A stretch of 64,000 nt of DNA from Hyalella azteca. Taxonomy: Eukaryota; Arthropoda; Malacostraca; Amphipoda; Hyalellidae. Made by a program: the position numbers and the translations under genes. The notes beneath the pieces are model-generated. The model saw nothing but the letters and a program-made list of their open reading frames with translations. It was not told the origin of the DNA and did not search any database. Every line of letters begins with the position of its first letter. Position 1 is the stretch's first letter. The stretch spans positions 43,736 to 107,735 of the forward strand of contig NW_025946691.1 of assembly GCF_000764305.2 (NCBI RefSeq), in the 5' to 3' direction. Positions 58,198-64,000 of this stretch are shown in pieces.

Positions 58198-58208
58198 TAT
58201 ATATAAGG
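58198..58208 (+). promoter_or_regulatory. Candidate TATA box
   Basis: GGTATATATAAGGGAGG follows a GC-rich stretch (TCGGCCGCGGAAGTCAGTAG). This is a textbook TATAWAAG core with GC flanks. No downstream exon is identified. Confidence 0.3.
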
Positions 58209-58364
58209 GAGGTGTTATTGCAAGCGCCTTGGAGATACGCGGTGAACTGCGTGCGCCAAAAACTTCACTTACATAATTTGAAATACGTACGATTGAAATG
58301 TTGTGTGGGGATACAAGATGAAAACATGTAGCTTGAGAGAATCGTGTTACATGTTGGGTGACGT

Positions 58365-58460
58365 AATCAATAATCATGTTAGATGATGGAAGCATGTTGG
58401 GTATGTAATCATGTTACATGACGTAAGCATGTTGGATGATGTAATCATGTTACATGACGA
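58365..58460. repeat. ATGTTACATGACGTAATC degenerate repeat
   Basis: About five units of the type AATCATGTTACATGACGTAA / GCATGTTGGATGATGTAATC. Confidence 0.8.
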
Positions 58461-58693
58461 ATGCTAGTGCATGCTGGAGGCATGAAGAATGTTTGAAACA
58501 CCATGGAGAGGATTCTTCATATAAACATGATGCAGGCATGAGCTAGCGGAAATATACATATACGGTAAACTTAAGTAAACATAAGAGCGCCACAAACGCT
58601 CGTTGTAAGCGGTCCATCAGACTCGAAGGTCCAAGTAAAGCAAGGTTACGAGTCGATACTCGCGGTCGCTGACGCTTCCGGACGATTGCTTAC

Positions 58694-58915
58694 ATTAATT
58701 TCTTCCTTTAATTTATTAATTAATTAACTGTCCATATCAACGTTCATTATTAATTTCTTCCTTACTATATAAATTAATTAACTGTCCATATCAACGTTCA
58801 TTATTAATTTCTTCCTTAGTATATAAATTAATTAGCTGTTCATATCAACGTTCATTATTAATTTCTTCCTTAGTATATAAATTAATTAGCAGTTCATATC
58901 AACGTTCATTATTAA
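58694..58915. repeat. 54-bp tandem repeat, 4 copies
   Basis: ATTAATTTCTTCCTT starts at 58694, 58749, 58803 and 58857. Each unit continues AATTAATTAGCTGTTCATAT and CAACGTTCATT. Confidence 0.92.
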
Positions 58916-61551
58916 CGCGACAAGCGGCTTATGGAAGCAAGACGTGCGTAAAGCGAATGCGGAGCCTCAATCCTAGCTCCGTCTACCTATATTTAAAATA
59001 ACAGTAAGCAATGATATACGGAGATAAAGTCCGTATTTGAGCATCCGTAAGTATATAGATAGCTCCCAATAGATGGATATTTCTATTAGGCTGTTGAGCA
59101 GACGAGATCAAATTTGAAGTATTCTTCATTAACAGACTCTTGTTAAGTCAAAACACCAATGAAGCAATTCATTCTAAATTTGAAATTCCAACCAATAATT
59201 TTAAATGTTTTTAGTCCATCAGGTTCCGATCTAACGCCATCCAAAGTTTCGTGTATTCATAAAATTGTTTATTTTTATCTGTAACCGAGCAAACGGTACG
59301 TTTCTTTTATGTGCATGGTCGCTACGACGAGTTATTCGAAATCTGTTGCCTTCCCAAAAAGGTCCACCGAACACTTTACCAGAAACTAATTTTAACAAAA
59401 TCTAAATCAATTAAATTGAATGCAATTCTTGTAATAAATTAAAACTAAATTTATTCTAATTATCGTAAACACGAGGCTGGTTATTCCTCGTTTAAAAAAG
59501 AAGTGAAACCTCTCAGTAGCTAAAGGCAGGTAATTAGGAGACAACTATATAGTTTTAGTGCAGATGGACTGTAAATCTCATCATTTAACAGTTTAAAATT
59601 CCTCCCTGATACATAGAGCAGGCAGAAATATTAGATTTTAATAAAAGTTTAAAAAAATTTCTGCTAGAATTTCATCACCTTAAAATTTCATGCAAATCTG
59701 AAACCTCATTGTGTTAATGCAACGTTATTAAATTTATTAAGTTTTAGTTGATACTGAATAACCATTTTTCTTTTTGTTTTAAGAGAACACTCATTCGGGA
59801 ATATTTGAGATTTATACAGTCATTTTACACTTTTATTTCTACAATAACTATGTAATTTCTACATCTTAAACCTGGATTAATAAAGCAGTAATATTAACCT
59901 GAAAAAACCGTCATGAATCAGCATGCCAAGTCAAAATGAAAAAACGGCTATAATAGTCACTACATAACAGTTTCACGATCTCCATGCATTTTTTAGGGCG
60001 TAACCCGACAGAAATACGACAATATGCCAACGAAACTCGCACAGTTGCACATTCTGTGCAACCTAACTTTGGCTCGCATTCTGTTATGCAAAAGTTTGCA
60101 TAATTTGCTCACTTCAGACTCGGGGAATATGAAGTTATTGCAATTAGGATAAGTGAGCGACTCGCTCGGTGATTCGGACTTGGGGAATTTCATGACGCTC
60201 CTAAAATACCTTTTTAAAACTTGGATAAAATTAACACTATTCTAGATTGTGCGCTTAAACAAAACATTAGATGATAGAGAACATTAGTAAAAAGTTCGGT
60301 AATTCCTTCCCGAAAATAAGGAATAATGTTAATGAAGCAATGCATATTATTAATGAAAAAAATGGAAAACCGATAACAAATTAGGCATCAGAATTGCGAA
60401 AACAGTTTCTTAAGTGGAGAAAGATGAAAAATATTTTTGATTTATAAATCTATAGGAATAATTTGGGCCAATTAAGTCAAACCTCTCATGCATTTAAAAT
60501 CAGGAGAGTTTGGCTAATTATACCTACCATATATTCTAAAAACATCTATAAGAAGTCCCAGCCACATGCAGCAAGAGGCAAGCCCACCTTACAAAAATAA
60601 AAGAATATTCAATAGTATTCCATAATAATTTTGAACTCAAACCCGTCCTGAAACTCTCAGCAGATCATAAATTCTATTCAACCAAAATCATGACCCAGCC
60701 GCAGAATTTTTAGGAAATGGTCCTTAAGGCACACACATAAAAATATTCGGAAGAAAAGTCCAAAGAAAAACCTGGTAAAAGGAGCCCGATCGTGCAAACA
60801 AATGGCACGTAACGAAAGTCAAATTACGATGGCCCCGAGCAAACAAGTCCCAGGCTGTGGACTCAAGAGACTTACAGCGGCCAACGACAAAAAACTGAAG
60901 ACACTAGACCGGCAAAGAAACGCCTGATCGCGGAACAGGAAGGGGTATTGAGAGGTCTGTAAATATGACCCAAAACCACAGGTATTATTATATAAAATAT
61001 AATACGTAACTCGGGAATATTTTTTAATTGATGAAAGAAAACTAAATCAGTAAATATTTATTGGTTACGATTCCCCTATACGATTAGAAATCGAGATTTC
61101 TAATCTTCAATTGTTGTAGTGTTTCTACGATAAAATTTTAACACAAACCCCGTAGTTAATAAACAAACGTTGATTAAAGGGATATATTAAAAATTCTATT
61201 TTACTCAACACAATAGAGGTATTGGAGAAATATTATGAATTAATTAGCATACCTCGCCGTGAGTGAAAGGCTACTCACAATTAACGATATCCACTTAATT
61301 CAAGAGTTAATTTAACGAATTTTTTTTACAGAAAATCTTTACGGAAGAATTTTAGCGAAATTATCGTCTTCAAAATGATTCATGATTTCCGTTACATTTT
61401 TTACGGCTAGTGTTAATATTCAACCAGACACTAATTAAGCAGATTACCATTCTTGATTCCCTAACTGGTCTGATATTTGCATTAAATATGCAAACAAATT
61501 GATGCAGAGACTAATAAATAATCTGACTATATTAATAATCTAGATACATAC
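58916..61551. other. Non-coding stretch
   Basis: 2.6 kb of AT-rich sequence. No exon, array or element I can support. Confidence 0.5.
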
Positions 61552-61590
61552 CTTATCTGTCGTAGCTTTTGCTTGTTGCTGTCGACTGCC
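61552..61590 (-). other. Candidate 39-bp microexon
   Basis: TTTTCCTCTTTTTCCAG precedes 39 bases starting GGCAGTCGACAGCAACAAGC and ending at ATAAG|GTATGT. Both splice signals are near-consensus on the minus strand, with a long pyrimidine tract. In one frame it reads GSRQQQAKATTDK. It could be a 5' untranslated exon of the tutl-like gene or belong to another minus-strand gene. No partner exon is identified. Confidence 0.4.
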
Positions 61591-63554
61591 CTGGAAAAAG
61601 AGGAAAATACATTTAAAGTACGCATTAAATTATTATTATTAATAGAGTTATGTTATTAAACAAATAAAATAGGCTTAAAAATCATTCCAGGGTGTTTAGC
61701 CAAGTATGTGCATGTAGTGTTGTTGCAAACCATCGAAATCGCGAACATAAAAAATTTATCTTCAGCCCCTTGTATCGTTACAAAAAAACTTTCATCACGC
61801 GAAAAACATTCGATAACCAACACCGCAAGTAATCGCTTGACGATTCAGCCTAATTGGTTGTTAATGGTTTGGTTCTTCTTCTTCTCTTAAGTAATGACTA
61901 CATTTTTCAGATTGAGGTGAACAGTTCCAGTTTTGTAAATTCTTTGTTGTTATGGGGCATCTTAAGCAACGCAATCATCAAGATTTGATAAAACTTGTGT
62001 TAAATTCTGTTTTCCTATATTTTTATGACAAATGTTCAGAATAAACTAATCTGCAAGCGCTTGCCACACAATCAATTATGACCGACTTAGCCGTGTCNTG
62101 CGACAAAGCCTTAGCAGCATGAGTGGTTCGTTCGCCATTAACTAAGTGATACAGAATAACACAATCGATGATGAGTGCAATTGGCATATATGTAAATTCT
62201 CTGGGTGTGTTACAGTAACAAATTCTCTTCACTGCAAACAGAATTTCAGAGCTGGATTCTGAAGAATAATTGCAATATGGTAAGCTGGCTGTTTGACCAG
62301 CCGTTTGAGCCTCAAGGGAAAATCAAACTTGATAAACCGATAACAGTCCGGCACTTGAAAAAAGATCATTGACCAAAATGCGATAATTTCTAAACGTGCG
62401 ATCATTTCAGAATAAGAGAACATTTCAGAACATGAGATCATCGCTCAATGCGCGATCTTCAGACCGGTTAAATGTCATTGCAGAACAAGCTAACATCATC
62501 GTAGAACATGGGATCATCGCTAAACTCAACATTAACGCAGAAATTTAGAACATCACAGAACTTGTAATCATTGAGTGAATCGCTTATATTAACGCCTCTC
62601 TTTCATCACTCGGCCCGATCGCTTCGCTGCAGGTCTCTAAAATGGCTGGCGTTTGCTTACTTTATAAGGCCAGCGTATGATAGTTAGAGGCCAGAGCCTA
62701 ATGCAAAGTAAACTTTTTTGAGGGAGCTCCAATTTGCATATTGTAATTGAAACAGAGCAAAAGCTCGATGGATGTTTCCCGAATCCAAAAAGATTCAAGC
62801 CCCGACGCACGACCGATCTCAGGTGCATAGACTATATCTCCCGGAGGCAGTGAATGCAAAGGATTATTCAGAGCAATCATTTCTATAAGAGACGTAAAGA
62901 CGAAGCAATTTATCCCGTTCGATATCCAAAATGGATGGCTTGTATTATCCAATTCGAGACACGGTTAAATCAAATATGGCCTAAGAGCATATGGACTTCA
63001 TCAAATTTAGAAAACTCGCTATATAATTTAGGATTTTTTATTAACCACAAATTAGACTGGGCAAATGCATGTTTAAATCGATAGTACAGAAATACATGCT
63101 GTCACTTTCACGGATATAACTGATGTTTTTTTTTTTAATTTAGGGCATAAAATTTTTTTAAATAATCCTGACCTTCAGACCCGAAAATTTTGATTTGCTT
63201 TCTAAGCAATCTGACGTTTAACACAATTCACCAATACATTTGCGGAGTCATTAATTGACTAGAATGCCGCATGAAATAAAACAACTAATAAAAAAATAGA
63301 TATAAATAACTGAAATAAATCTACATAGACTTGAAATGCGAATCTAATTAATTATAATTTTTGGTCGCAATGATATACGAATGGCCAAAAATCGACGGAA
63401 ATATAGTATGTGATTAAACAAGTGAAAACGTCAAATAATGAAGGAATGTTTCTCATTCTCTCTGATTTATATTAATTTGTTGCATAAATTCTGGACCTGT
63501 CGCTGGTACTGCTCGCTAATACATGCCGAGGCGGAGAAACTGTATTTCTTGAGG
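61591..63554. other. Non-coding stretch
   Basis: About 2 kb with no supported gene. One undetermined base is at 62098. CATTGCAGAACA / CATCGCTAAAC-type short phrases recur around 62380-62560. Confidence 0.45.
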
Positions 63555-63640
63555 GTTTTTAGAGCAAATCCTTGATAAATCTAGAGTAAAGCAAATCCCT
63601 GATAAAATTTTTAGAGCAAATCCCTGATAAATCCTCCTCG
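63555..63640. repeat. AGAGCAAATCCCTGATAAAT repeat
   Basis: Three imperfect units of AGAGCAAATCCTTGATAAAT and TAAAGCAAATCCCTGATAAA. Confidence 0.8.
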
Positions 63641-63774
63641 CTAAGAGCCAGTCGGTCTCCGCTCAATCAACTTACGGCAGCCGTCAAGGATTCTTTGGCG
63701 GGACTTCGCTGGAGATGGTTTTCCAATAGACTCTTCGCGTGGGTATCCTTCGTGGATATTTAGGCACTAATCAT

Positions 63775-64000
63775 TCCTAGAGTCCTTGAAGAAATACATA
63801 CAATACTTAGATTGTATGTATGTATCTCAGAGATACATATATACATACAAGACTTTACACATACAAGAGACTAATAGAGATACAATGTATCTCTATTGGA
63901 GTCCTTGAAGAAATACATACAATAATTAGATTGTATGTATGTATCTCAGAGATACATACATACATACCAGACTCTACACATACATGAAGAGACTCTACAC
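63775..64000. repeat. 119-bp tandem repeat with hairpin, runs off window
   Basis: GAGTCCTTGAAGAAATACAT occurs at about 63780 and 63900. Each unit contains the near-palindrome TGTATGTATCTC-A-GAGATACATACA and the phrase ACATACAA(G)AGACT. The second copy reaches the window edge. Confidence 0.9.

Noticed and set aside
1..64000. CRISPR array, operon, or prokaryotic features
   Set aside because: Tandem repeats lack regular unique spacers, and the spliced Ig/FN3 gene shows this is animal DNA.

Overview
The window is eukaryotic. It is AT-rich, intron-rich and full of minisatellites, with two single-base Ns and one N gap. Its only gene with clear support is on the minus strand. It encodes a Turtle/IGSF9-type immunoglobulin-superfamily adhesion receptor (arthropod tutl family: five Ig domains, two FN3 domains, one membrane span, long cytoplasmic tail). 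The Ig, FN3, membrane and tail exons look arthropod. A crustacean is my best guess, but the window does not prove it.

Layout, read along the gene from high to low coordinates. 36676-64000 is upstream sequence with no supported coding gene, only repeats, MITE-like elements and one 39-bp candidate microexon (61552-61590). 35352-36576 is a large first exon ending in the signal peptide. An 8.5-kb first intron follows, with two large minisatellites. 26851-17900 carries Ig1 to Ig5 and the start of FN3-1. 16570-17310 holds FN3-1's second half, largely lost in a 199-base N gap and flanked by 36-bp repeats on both sides. 15144-15278 is a newly recognised 45-codon linker exon. 8733-7701 is FN3-2, 7292-7181 the membrane span, and 4064-1 the cytoplasmic tail, which runs off the left edge. 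I followed splice sites and intron phases by eye from exon to exon, and every junction is frame-compatible.

Two things stand out. First, many exon edges have been copied into the neighbouring intron as short tandem repeats. Acceptors (exons 2, 7, 9, perhaps 10) and donors (exons 6, 8, 9, 10, 11) each appear two to many times with the splice signal and a few codons attached. At exons 10 and 11 the repeats stay in frame, so donor choice could vary protein length. Second, a tandem duplication from the middle of the Ig3 exon to the middle of the Ig4 exon has made a hybrid Ig exon (23042-23332). It has intact splice sites, symmetric phase and both canonical cysteines. Its five differences from the parent exon are all synonymous, while the flanking introns have diverged, so it is probably used.
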